Source: Agrocybe praecox
Taxonomy: Eukaryota; Basidiomycota; Agaricomycetes; Agaricales; Agrocybaceae
DNA length: 64,000 nt
Assembly (NCBI GenBank): GCA_964017145.1
Contig: OZ024846.1
Coordinates: forward strand, 1,364,001-1,428,000
Direction: 5' to 3'
Below are positions 47,391-57,676 of this stretch, piece after piece; position 1 is the first letter of the stretch, and every line of letters begins with the position of its first letter. The position numbers and the translations under genes were made by a program. A model generated the notes under the pieces. That model was not told the origin of the DNA. It saw only the letters and a list, made by a program, of their open reading frames with translations, and searched no databases.

Positions 47391-50300
47391 ATGGATTTTT
47401 TGGGACCTCTACCGCAAGCAACGTCAATTTTGCGTAGATATTACACTGTTGTCGATGACCTGGGAACGTACCTGGCTAACGTTTTCCACTCAACTTCAAC
47501 CCCAACCGGTGCCATTACCGACCCCGAGTACATTTTCCATCGAGATGAATCAAGCGCGTATCACGACTTGTTAAGAAACTCATACGTTTGTTCTAATGAG
47601 AGGAGTTCGAAATCGCTTCAACGACATGCTACGATGCTGGAAATGCGCGAGGTGAAAATCTCCTTATACTTCATCTCACACTACTAATGTATCTTCAGAT
47701 TGTGGACGAGGCTCAAATACGATTGTTTAAGCTAAAACGCCCTCAGAATGTCCTCACCAGTGGATATCGACAGGTAATTGACCCAGACATGCGAAGACGC
47801 AGAAGATCTCAAACATTTTAGGCATCATATACTGGGGACAAAGGCAAGAAGGGCATGATGCGAATGGGTATCACTAACTACTTTTTAAACACTGTCATCA
47901 CCGCATTCCAAGCGCCGGAATGGGAGACATTGTTGAGCAGGTATGTTCCAACACATTCCATACGACTCCAATGTTGAAAGGCTGTTGCAAGAATCGGAGA
48001 AGATGCCATGCTACATCTTCTGATGGATACTTCAATATTTATTCCTTTGCCCAATGGTTGTTTATGTCAATTGACTGGAGAACCCGTGATACACATTACT
48101 CTCCAGTCAACCAGCGTTCTTGGCGACGAAGCTACTGCGCCCAAATCAAAACGTTTACGCGACAATACAGAGAGTACTTGCTCGGATAATGAAAGACCTA
48201 AGAAACGAGCAAAACTCGGAAAATTTACAGCTGCGATGAAGCCAAAGAAACAGGTAGAGGGGAAAAGGTTTGATTATTATGTCTTCACTGGAGCCTTACA
48301 GTTGACCGTATTACATAGCTACTCGCCAGCAGAGATATCCTTTGTTCGAGTTCGACTGTTTTACTCTAGGCCGAACTACATACCTCATACCGGCCTCATT
48401 TTAGTGGGTTTCCCTTTGAGACGTGAGAATGATTATTCGGTCTGCTGCCTTTTCTTCTCCTCAATCTTTGTGCTACTATTTTGTAGATGTCCTCAACCGC
48501 ATGTGTCCTTCTTACCCTCAAAAGGACAATCTCAGGTCCACGGTCATCTTTGATCTTAACAATTCCCGTGAAAACGACGAAAGAGCCCGACGCCTATCCA
48601 AGTACATCTTCGCACGTCAATACAATCTCAACACCCCCTTTCATACGAAAGCAATAAATAATTCTCCCTTTTCTTTTGGAGATTATACGGACCGCGAAGC
48701 GGAGATTAAGGTCTGCCCATATCCGTTGATCTTCGCTGCTCAATCATAAACATACCACACGCAGGCATTGGGGCCTTGCACGACTCCGAAAAGGTTGAAG
48801 AGTGTTCTTCCATTACTTGAAAAAATTGTGCGCCGACATGCCAAGTGCGGCTACATCCCGCTTCGCGACGTAACCTGTCCGTCGAAAGTAGGCGTTTATA
48901 GAATTATCAGAGACTATTTTTTGTTGATGGTTTTTATAGGTGAAGAGTGGAACACAGGATCTGGACAGTAGTGTCATATTGGTAAGGGCCACTTACTTAC
49001 TTCCTAACGTTTGCTCATTTTTGTAGGAAATAATGTCCGAGACATCAATTCAATTGCGCTCTCAAGTGTCCTTAACAGCTATCAACAATTCTCTAGACTC
49101 CAACGGGAATCGCATTCCTCCGTTGGGTCTCGCTGAGGTAAAAAACCATGGAAGACAAAAACCTCGGTTTATTGAGTTCACTTGTAGCCACTTAGAGGTA
49201 CCTATTCCATTACACTCTACGGTTACCGATCTTGACCGCGACCACAACTCAGGTTTATCGATATGTAGCACTAGTTACAAGGACTATAATTCCAAAAGCA
49301 TTTTGGGGATCCAAGAGTAATTTAAATCTAATTTTGCAACGTAAGTACTTCCGCGCTATGCCCCCCTCCTTAGCTGATATCGAGCCAAGATGTCAAAAAA
49401 TTCATTAGTTGCAGGCGATTTGAGACGCTAACTTTGCATCACATACTTCAAAACTTCAGCACCGCTGCTTGCGATTGGTTATGTCCGCCATATAATGGTC
49501 CCCATCCTCAAAAAAGAGTAGCTGTGTCTGATTCACTCAAGAGGCGGGAATTGTTGGAGGATTTTCTCTTTTGGTATTTTGACTCTTTCGTTTTGCCTTT
49601 GATCAAGGTAATTGCTCAGACTCAACGTATATTATTCATTGATGCAAGCCCGCGTGCAGACCGCCTTTTATGTGACAGAATCCTCCGCTTTTCGCAATCA
49701 GGTTTTATATTTTAGGCATGATGACTGGGCAACTTTATGTGCTCCTCTCATAGAACGCCTCACGTCTGTGACATTTGAGAGACTCACAGATGTAAGACAT
49801 ACAGTTGTTGGCTAGCCGTATATCTATTAAAAGCTGACATTGTCTTCTTAGGATGAAGCATCTGAAATTTTTCGTCAACGGAGACTGGGATTTTCTTTTG
49901 TTCGATTATTACCCAAAGAAACTGGCGTTAGACCGATCGTCAATCTGCGGAGAAAGAAGACAATGAACCGCGTATGTCTTCACTGTTTAATTACAGCATA
50001 ACTACCTAACAGTCCGCTAGGGCTCGTTCGCTACCGAACAATCTATCAATCAAGTCCTCCAAGCTGCTTTTAGCATTTTGACTTACGAACGGGTAACAGT
50101 ACAATGACATCTCTTGCAAGGGCTCGTTACATTAACAGCAACTGTTCTCAGACCAATCAATCACAATTACTTGGGGCTTCTATTTTCGCGCCTGGCGATA
50201 TCTACTTCAAACTCAAACAATTCAAGGCAGCTCTTCCACGCGATGATAAAGGCAATTTGTAAGTTTTGTTCCTTGACATGGACTTGACAGTTAAGTAATA

Positions 50301-52089
50301 TGTTGTCAATTACAGGCCAAAATTGTACTTCGTCAAAGTGGACGTGCAGGCGTGCTTCGACACAATAGACCAAACGAAGCTGTTGCAGATTCTTCGTGAA
50401 ATGATATCCGAGGTTAGATTTTTGGTGTACTTGCTTCATTGGTGCAATCCAACTGAGAGCAATGTATTAGGACGTGTACATGATACAGAAGTATGGACAC
50501 ATCCGTGTCTCGAATGGCAAAATTCAACGAACATACGTCAAGAAAGCGGTGTCTGAAGGTATGACCGAGTATATTACCTTGCCCATATGTAAACGTTCTC
50601 AACTCTGTTGTAGATGATCATCCTCACTTCCTGCGCTATGCTGCTGATCTGGCCGGTGTCCTTCGGAACACTATATTCGTAGATCAGGTTGTTTACCCCT
50701 TATCGAAGAAGCAGGAGCTCCTTCATCTATTGGAGGAGCATATAACAGAGAACATTGTGAAAGTGCGTCATCAAGTAACTCTTATGAAGTCTCATAGCTG
50801 TAATGGCTCTGCAGATTGGGCAAAGCTATTATCGTCAAATGATTGGTATCCCTCAAGGATCTGTCTTGTCATCTCTGCTATGTTCATTTTTCTATGGAGA
50901 TCTAGAGAAGAGATTCTCGAAATATACGACTGATCCTCATAGCGTATGTCCTTTGGTGGGCCTTTTAATTCTCATATTGATTTGATTTTTCTAGGCATTA
51001 CTACGCCTGATCGATGATTATCTCTTTGTAACAACAAGCCCGGCTAAAGCCAGAGAATTCCTTGATATGATGAAGAAAGGTAACCACGGGCGTTACCTGT
51101 AGGTCTGGAATCACGCTAAATCAAGGATAGGTCATCCGGAGTATGGATGTTTCATATCTCAGGATAAAACTCTGGCCAATTTTGATCATGGAGACAACGT
51201 CGCAAACGTAATTGACTCTGGTCAAATCAGTAAGTGGTGGACTTATCCGTGCAAAATACCAGTCTGATGTGTCTGTCCTGTAGCCTTTCCGTGGTGTGGA
51301 TATTCTATTAATATGCGTGATTTATCTATAACAGTTGACTACACAAGATATCATGGGAGTGGTAAGACAAATCGATGTTTATCATCGATATGATAATTAA
51401 TATCTTCGTCGGTCGGATAGGCCTAAGAAGTACATTGACTGTTGATAGAGGTCGAAAGCCTGGTGTGGCTTTTAGTCATAAAATCATGCAGTTCGTCGAT
51501 AACCCATGCCATAGTACATCTCGTTCTCACTGAATCTCTTTTTAGGCTGGCGAAGGCAAAAAGCCACGCAATTTTTTCTGATAGGGAATTAAATACCGAA
51601 CATGTTGTGTACCTCAACATCTATCAGAACTTCCTCTTGACTGCGATGAAGATGCATGAATATCTCCGTGATTGGGGTGCTGCTGGAAGAAGAAATAACA
51701 AATTTTTACGAGGTAAGCTTCACCTGTCTCAGTACAACAATGTTCTAACTTATCCCATTAAGATGTTATTCAACGAGCAATTCTATTCAGTTACACCTCT
51801 GTTCGGGCCCATGCGTTGAAGAAAGGTGAAGGAGGAAAACACGGCATTCGAAAAGACTCTGTAATGTGGTATGTCTATTTTTCTTCTTTTAAAGATGTTG
51901 TATTAATGACTCCAAAGGCTCGGTCAACATGCATTTCACCATGTCTTTGTCCGCAATCCTACCAAATACAAGGCGCTGGTGTTTTCCCTTTCGTTGGATA
52001 TAAAACGCATGAAACATAGACAATACCATCGGCGATTCAAGGCGTTGGTCAAGGAAGGCCAAGCGGGACTCGCACAGATCGTTTGCTGA
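47391..52089 (+). CDS. TERT: Telomerase reverse transcriptase catalytic subunit
   Basis: Twenty-five short exons chain in phase from ATG 47391 to TGA 52089 (about 1138 residues). Exon ends include 47651, 47773, 47940, 48422, 48710, 48887, 48981, 49197, 49340, 49607, 49791, 49971, 50092, 50258, 50412, 50558, 50762, 50943, 51079, 51229, 51361, 51494, 51712 and 51868. RNA-binding part: RPNYIPHTGLILVGFPLRHV and RRFETLTLHHILQNFSTAAC (CP/QFP region). The telomerase-specific T motif is FYVTESSAFRNQVLYFRHDD (about 587-606). RT motifs are 1/2 GVRPIVNLRRKK; A KVDVQACFD (Asp about 737); B' QMIGIPQGSVLS (about 847-858); C LLRLIDDYLFVT (Asp-Asp about 889-890); D GCFISQDKT; E FPWCGYS. The thumb has LNIYQNFLLTAMKMHEYLRD. 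All three catalytic Asp residues are present. It extends telomere 3' ends from an RNA template. The T motif and intron richness separate it from retrotransposon RTs. A 48-nt in-frame stretch near 48253-48300 could be a further intron. Confidence 0.95.
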
Positions 52090-52644
52090 CCCAGGGGGGG
52101 TAGATCGAGGCTCTCGCCGCGATCAATGCAAATGAGACGAGATCAACGTGAGCCTCATTACATAGAGCAATTATGTGCATATGTTCGGGGCACCTGAACG
52201 GCACCTCGTCCGAATCGGTTCCTGCACATTGGCTTGAACCAACTTTCGGACGGTGTATAAGCACATCCGCCTGTTAGAATGGAACCGAGCATCCGCCTAG
52301 TACGTCGCGTTCTGAGAGACGTAAGACAGACACCCTATGCCAGCAGTTCCCTATTTACAGTTATCTTGCACAAAAACTTGTAAAACTAATTCGATTAGCT
52401 TGATTAGTTTTTATGCTCCTATACTGTGTAAAATACTTCCCAATATACCAAATATTTTTTCAACGGATATGCGGTTACTTTATTATTAATATAAGCGCCG
52501 AGGCCCGAGGCCGCTGATCAGTTATGAATAGGCAACGCACGTGAAGGTTCTGTAAGCTTCTGAGAAAAGGCATGACTATTAGGACTCGGAGACAGCGCGA
52601 CGCGTTTCTGTAGTCAAGTCGTACAAGAAAAGATATCAGACGAT
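52090..52644. other. Intergenic between TERT and the glutathione peroxidase gene
   Basis: TERT 3' flank and upstream region of the peroxidase gene. AT-rich around 52.4-52.5 kb. No gene seen. Confidence 0.5.
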
Positions 52645-53531
52645 ATGATCACGCCTCCGAGTACCATGCGATTGCTCAGCAGCTTTCGGGCTTGTATAAA
52701 TACCACTTCCATTCGTAGTTCACTCTCATCCCCCAACATATACAGACTAGCTTCTTCTTATTCAACAATGTCCGGATTCTACTCTCTCAAGGCTGAACTC
52801 CCAAGCGGCAAGACATACGACTTTGCCGACCTCAAAGGAAAGACCGTCTTAATTGTGAACGTTGCCTCCAATTGGTACGTTGGGATTCTGTCTAGTAATC
52901 CGCAGGAGCTCATAGTGTTATTCGTTGCAGTGGTTTCACTCCTCAATACAAAGGTGTGTTTGAGCATGATTTGCACGCTTCGGGCCAGGTCATTACCGGT
53001 ATCAGGGAGCTAACAAAGATATCATTACCCACTGTACCCAGGTCTACAGGCCCTATATAACAAATACAAAGATCAAGACCTCGAGATTCTAGGATTCCCA
53101 TGCAACCAGGTGGGTCCGGGTTCTTGACTCCCCGTGCTGACGGCGTCTTATCATGTCATTCTTTTCGCCTCCGTTTAGTTCGGCGGACAAGAACCCGCAG
53201 ATGACCAAGGCATTGCTGAGTTCTGCGAGCGAAACCATGGCGTTACTTTCCCTCTGATGAAGAAGTCTGAGGTCAACGGCGACAATACCAATGAAGTGTA
53301 CAAATGGCTTAAGGCTGAGAAGTCTGGTCTCCTTGGACTCAGTCGCATCAAGGTCAGTTTCTTTGGTTATTACGGATAGTATCTGACAGAACTGATATTC
53401 TCTTTTTGTGGTGGTCGTTTTAGTGGAACTTTGAGAAATTCTTAGTCAACAAGGAAGGAAAGGTCGTTCAGCGATGGGCATCCACCACGTCTCCTGAGTC
53501 GATCGACGCTGAGATCGCTAAGATTATCTGA
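52645..53531 (+). CDS. Glutathione peroxidase (thioredoxin-dependent type), possibly mitochondrial isoform
   Basis: Five exons (52645-52874, 52931-52953, 53042-53109, 53179-53352, 53424-53531) join in phase to about 200 residues. The GPx core is complete: [15 protein letters not shown] with the peroxidatic Cys (its codon is split by intron 1), [33 protein letters not shown] and [14 protein letters not shown]. The third Cys in EFCERN is the usual resolving Cys of the fungal Hyr1/Gpx3 type, which uses thioredoxin. It reduces peroxides and can act as a redox sensor. There are three in-frame ATGs (52645, 52666, 52768). The first two add a basic, Ser-rich leader ([18 protein letters not shown]) that looks like a mitochondrial presequence. 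The third gives the usual cytosolic length of about 160 residues. Exon 2 is 23 nt. Confidence 0.93.
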
Positions 53532-53801
53532 CTCCATGAAGGGTCAGAAACGTCTAAGCTATGATGCATGAAGTACGAGGGAATTTAAATCTTAATTGTT
53601 ATATAGAGTCTTGGTATTTTTTCTCCTGTCTGGATGGTTATAATCTTCTCTGAATCATTTATGTTCGTGTATGTACGGCCTATTTACGGATTTTATATGG
53701 ATTAATTTGTTCATACACACGAATGTATATGTGAACGTCTGATATCAGCAATCCTGTGCATGTACCTACTTGACTCTGTCTTTTCTTGAAACCCCTCTCA
53801 A

Positions 53802-54936
53802 CTATACAGTATTCTTGTTAGCACTGGAGCAAGGCCTCGGCAATATCCTAAGCGTCCGTTCTAAGTCTTGACTCAAAAATGAGAATTTGGAGTCCAGGTC
53901 GTAGCAAAATTGGCCATCTTGGGGGCAATGTACGTGCCTTCTGATCATGGTAAATTGTGAATAACCCTTCAGTGAGGTAATCATACTGGCAAAATAGGCG
54001 TCACTGGGGAAGTACGGGATGTCTGGAACCGGACAATAATTGACACTGAGCAAGTCGCTGAACACTGAAAGTAGAAGATTAAATTGAGAAAACGGGAGTA
54101 CCGGGCACAAGTGTTTCTTCAGGATTTGCTACTCCCGGCGTCCGCGCGCCTCGTTTTTTGCGCGGCTTCCTGAACGTGGAGGTAATCTCCCGGTCAGGGT
54201 TCTGTTTGCAGCGTTTCTTGTGGCGGTCCAACGAAGTGGCCGTGCGGGTACCGCAGAAAGGACATTCTAAATCGGTCACACCTAGATGGGACTTGTAGTG
54301 GCCTGACAAGTAAGAAGACAGATGTTAGTGGAGTCAAAAATAGACAAATGAGAGCAGGTGTACTTTTGAGGTCAGCGTTTCGGGTAAACGATGCATTGCA
54401 GTTTTTGAACTCGCAGTGAAATTTGGCGGGTTTCCTGCGTCGTAATGCTAACGCTCTGAGGCCTGCTTCAGAGCATAACATTTCTTTGGGGCCTTTGCTG
54501 ATGAGTCTTTTGACGTCGGCACTGTCAGTGGAGATCCGTAAGACATGTCCTCTGTGAGCTTGCTCTGGACTACAGTCGGGGCGTTGGACTGTGGATCTAA
54601 TTTAAGGTCGTTGAGGGATTCGTAGAGCAAGCCGAGTTCCGAAGATTCTGAGGCGTTTGAGGACGTGGCGTAACCTGTGCGCTTGTCGGTAGCAGTGAGG
54701 GAGTCGGTGGACACAACTTGGAGGTCAGGACATGACACTGTACGCGGCACCACGTAGAAATAAACATAATCAGTTGAGTTTGAACTCATTCGTCCCGTAT
54801 CTATGTCGGGGCCTGTTGAGATTGCGAGGCATTCATCTCTGTTGGAGTCACCGCAGTTTGGGACTGGGGGGTGTTCATCTCTGTCGGACTCGATTTCATG
54901 ACCAGCTACTTTGATGTCGCTGGGTAGATCCCCCAT
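53802..54936 (-). CDS. C2H2 zinc-finger protein (probable transcription factor)
   Basis: Frames from ATG 54936 to the stop at 53802 give about 330 residues. The N-terminal 150 residues are acidic and Ser/Thr-rich, possibly an activation region. A classical C2H2 finger follows (FHCEFKNC...LKSHYKSH; Cys-x4-Cys-x12-His-x3-His). A second, unusual finger ends in Cys (CPFCGTRTATSLDRHKKRC). A basic patch (FRKPRKKRGAR) comes next. Clear introns lie at 54363-54303 and about 54100-54060. One joint is unresolved: between about 54540 and 54440 the reading frame must shift by one, and I cannot find a normal GT...AG intron of usual size. The choices are an atypical intron, a frameshift, or a separate start at ATG 54480. 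It is tail-to-tail with the peroxidase gene. Confidence 0.7.
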
Positions 54937-55347
54937 GTTCAGGTTGTAGGTGTTCACAAAACTCTTTGAGTTTTGAAAGGAAAAGGTGGTTGCGCGATGG
55001 TCCACGGATCAGTGAGGGCAGCCTTTCAATGTGCGGCTACTAGGACACAAGAGAATTGGGCTTGGAAGTGGGAATAATTGTCGGCGAATGTTTCTGCTTG
55101 ATATACAACCGTATAGGCACGCTTTCATTCGACTTTAAAGCGGCTTGATAAAAAGATGGATGCTATCATGATGATTGGGAGACGAAGATAAAAAGATGGA
55201 TGCCATCGTGTTGATTGGGAGACGAACATAGGCGAACATAGGCATTCTCTTGAGTGTTTATGGAGGGCGGTGTAAGAGACTAAGCAAGCAAACAGACAAG
55301 ATGTTGTGTGAGAGAATTGCCATTATCATTATCATCTGTGTTCCTCC
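54937..55347. other. Intergenic with a tandem 40-bp repeat
   Basis: Spacer between the stop of the Med25-like gene and the start of the zinc-finger gene, both on the minus strand. It holds the zinc-finger promoter and the tandem repeat listed separately. Confidence 0.5.
55147..55227. repeat. Two tandem copies of a 40-bp unit
   Basis: The unit begins GATAAAAAGATGGATG and ends GATTGGGAGACGAA. It occurs twice head-to-tail with about four mismatches, followed by a short partial echo (GGCGAACATA). It lies about 210 bp upstream of the zinc-finger start codon, so it could alter that promoter. Confidence 0.8.
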
Positions 55348-57129
55348 TCACGAAATAATACACTTGTCGTCATTTGGATTTCCCGGAATAGCCCCATTCC
55401 AGTTGTTGCCCATTATCGGAAGGCTAGCCGGGAGCGACTCTGATTGAGGAGCATCCATTTCCATCGTGTTGTCTAACTGTTGATTAAGTATCATATTTAG
55501 AGAAGAGCTCGTGACGACCTGAGTAGGAACTTGAGAGGCATGCTGTGGAAGGCTTGGAGTTATGCTGTTGTGAGCTTGAGGCAATGCATGGTGCTGCTGC
55601 CATTGCCGCGGCCATTGCTCTTGCTGCATAGCGCGATTCTTCTGTTGCAGAACTGGAAGTGGGACAGTACGCAATCGGGGGGCAGACGTAGGCAGTGAAG
55701 TAAATGACCCTGGAAGTTCAGGTATGCTTGTCTCATGGAAAACGGCTCCCATTATCTCAACCTCGTTGAACGGGAATAATAGAATATTTTGAATTTGAAC
55801 ATCCGATGCATTGGTCGATGCAGCTGTTGCCATCTATAGTTCCGAAATAAAATGTAAGTTTAAGAATGTGAAAGAGCAAAGTAAACGCATACCAGCTTCT
55901 TGGTAACCAGCATGTGAACGAGGGCCCGGTAATTTGATACATTTGTTGTCTGGTGGGCAGCGGTGAATGTAGGATGGAACTTGCACAAGACTGGCCTATG
56001 AGTCTGTATCCAACTAGTCATTTCGGCTTGACTAACAGACAGCTCGTTGGTAAGCCTTAACACAAGCGTCGTCGGCCACGTGTGACCTTTACTGTAGAAA
56101 AAAAAAGGGGAAGCAAAGGGGTATTGTCGTCAATTACTTGAATTCATTCAATAAATCACCACTAAATGCTGAGCTACCTGTCGCGAAGATCCAGAGTACT
56201 TGCTGCCACAAAAGTGGTTACATCCTTCTGAACGCCATTATTACCCAGATTGTTCCATTTAAAGGCTCCATTCCATACAATAACGCTAAGTTGTGGAGGT
56301 GGCCTACGTGGCTGATTAAACTGGGGAACATTTGAGTCTGTACCATTGACACGAATTGGATGCCCAGCAGAATGAGGAGCTCTGATGTCATCCATAGCTT
56401 GATTGTTCCGTAATTCTTGTTCACGGGGACTTTCCATTTGAGGAGCGATGTTGGGTGCAACAAGAAAACCACTATCAATGCCAATGCTATCCCAATCATG
56501 CAGTGGAGCTGGCCAACACAGTTGTAAGATTGGATCAAGAGGGTAGGGCGAGAAAGAATCCATACATAGAATAGTATGCGGACCAGTGAAAGGCTGCCAT
56601 GTCATTGTCTGCATTGGTGGTGTTACTTGAGCTGGTCCCGGTTCCGCTGAGTGTACTGGTGGTGGTTGATTCGCTGTAGACACTAAGTTAGAACATGGCA
56701 AAAGAACAGGCCGCCAAGAATGACATAAAACATACCTAGTACATGCCTTGTTTGTATATCAAAGTCGTCGTTGCTGGAGGAGGGCATCTCACTTTCCCAA
56801 ACTGTGTAAGGTATTGCACCTTGCATGGGCATGTTCGACTCCACTGATAATGCCCGCCTCACGTAGTGATAGCCATAATCGGTTGAGACTGAACGCGACC
56901 CTCTGAAGTATTCATTTCGTTGGTAGCCATAATAATCGGTTGAAGCTGAACGCGACGATCTGGAGTAATCATCTCTATCAGGGCTATAAATCAAGGGACT
57001 AAGCGCTTCGTCCTTGACGGACGACATTGGATAATCATCTAAGCCTGAATGCGACCGACTGAGGAATTCATTGTCGTTGTCGTCGCTATTGGGACGAATG
57101 GAACCTTCTTCGGCCTTGATAGATGTCAT
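55348..57129 (-). CDS. Med25/PTOV-domain-like protein (probable transcription regulator)
   Basis: Four exons (57129-56736, 56682-56178, 56091-55893, 55833-55348) join in phase to about 527 residues. The N-terminal 130 residues are acidic and Ser/Tyr-rich, with an imperfect duplicated SRSxSTDY-GY segment. A Pro-rich middle follows. A folded region then reads LSVIVWNGAFKWNNLG, VTTFVAASTLDLRDSKGHTW, MTSWIQTHRPVLCKFHPTFT, SNYRALVHMLVTKKLMA and LLFPFNEVEIMGAVFHE. The order of elements (W-x-G start, ASTxD...TWP, LVxxLxxKK, FPFNE, GxVF) matches my memory of the Med25/PTOV activator-binding domain. The tail is Gln/Pro/His-rich. Med25 links activators to RNA polymerase II Mediator. The gene lies just downstream of the zinc-finger gene on the same strand. 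The assignment is moderate. Confidence 0.72.
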
Positions 57130-57251
57130 TGGACTGGGGCACTGTCAGGATATCTCTGGGAGGTTCTTCCATGTTGAATTTGAGGCAAATCGAGGGATAG
57201 ATGGGTGGTTGATGATGGAAGAGTAAGGTCAAGATGTCACCGGCAGTGGTG

Positions 57252-57610
57252 CCTGTATATGTGGCATGGGCAAACATCAGAAACTTATGCCGTGCCGTAT
57301 CACCGAACCTGTGTACTCTAGTGACTACTACAGTGTACTTACTTGGATCTTCTTTCCCATCTCGAAGCTCATTTCAATTATTAAGACCAGTATAGACTCG
57401 AAGGCTGTACTCCAGGTCTCTCTTGGCTAAAACTAAAAAAAGATATGCCAAGTCAGAAATAGGCGCCCTTATGACCATTGTCTTTCCAGAATCTTGTCCC
57501 AGATCAAAACGGCCAACCCTTGACCCTTGCTCAAGAACTTGGGGCCCGAAGGAGAAGGTGACTCATGCGTCCGGGTAAGCTACCCACAGCTGCGCGAACG
57601 GCAGGAGCGT
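57252..57610 (+). repeat. Dispersed direct repeat, copy A (~360 bp)
   Basis: From CCTGTATATGTGGC to GGCAGGAGCG this segment matches 61829-62170 at roughly 90% identity by eye, same orientation. Copy A carries an extra ~20 bp near 57315. It lies just beyond the start of the Med25-like gene, in its promoter side. Very likely a mobile-element piece (solo LTR or a non-autonomous element). I see no convincing terminal inverted repeats. Confidence 0.8.
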
Positions 57611-57620
57611 GGGCCATAGT

Positions 57621-57644
57621 CCTCCTCCTCCTCCTCCTCCTCCT
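57621..57644. repeat. (CCT)n microsatellite
   Basis: Eight CCT/CTC triplets immediately right of repeat copy A. It may have arisen at or after the insertion. Confidence 0.8.
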
Positions 57645-57676
57645 GCGGCTTCCGGATCAGGTTGAAGTGCTGATGT

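Noticed and set aside
47391..52089. Retrotransposon reverse transcriptase
   Set aside because: The RT motifs sit in an intron-rich gene with the telomerase-specific T and CP motifs; there is no endonuclease, RNase H or integrase, and no flanking repeats.
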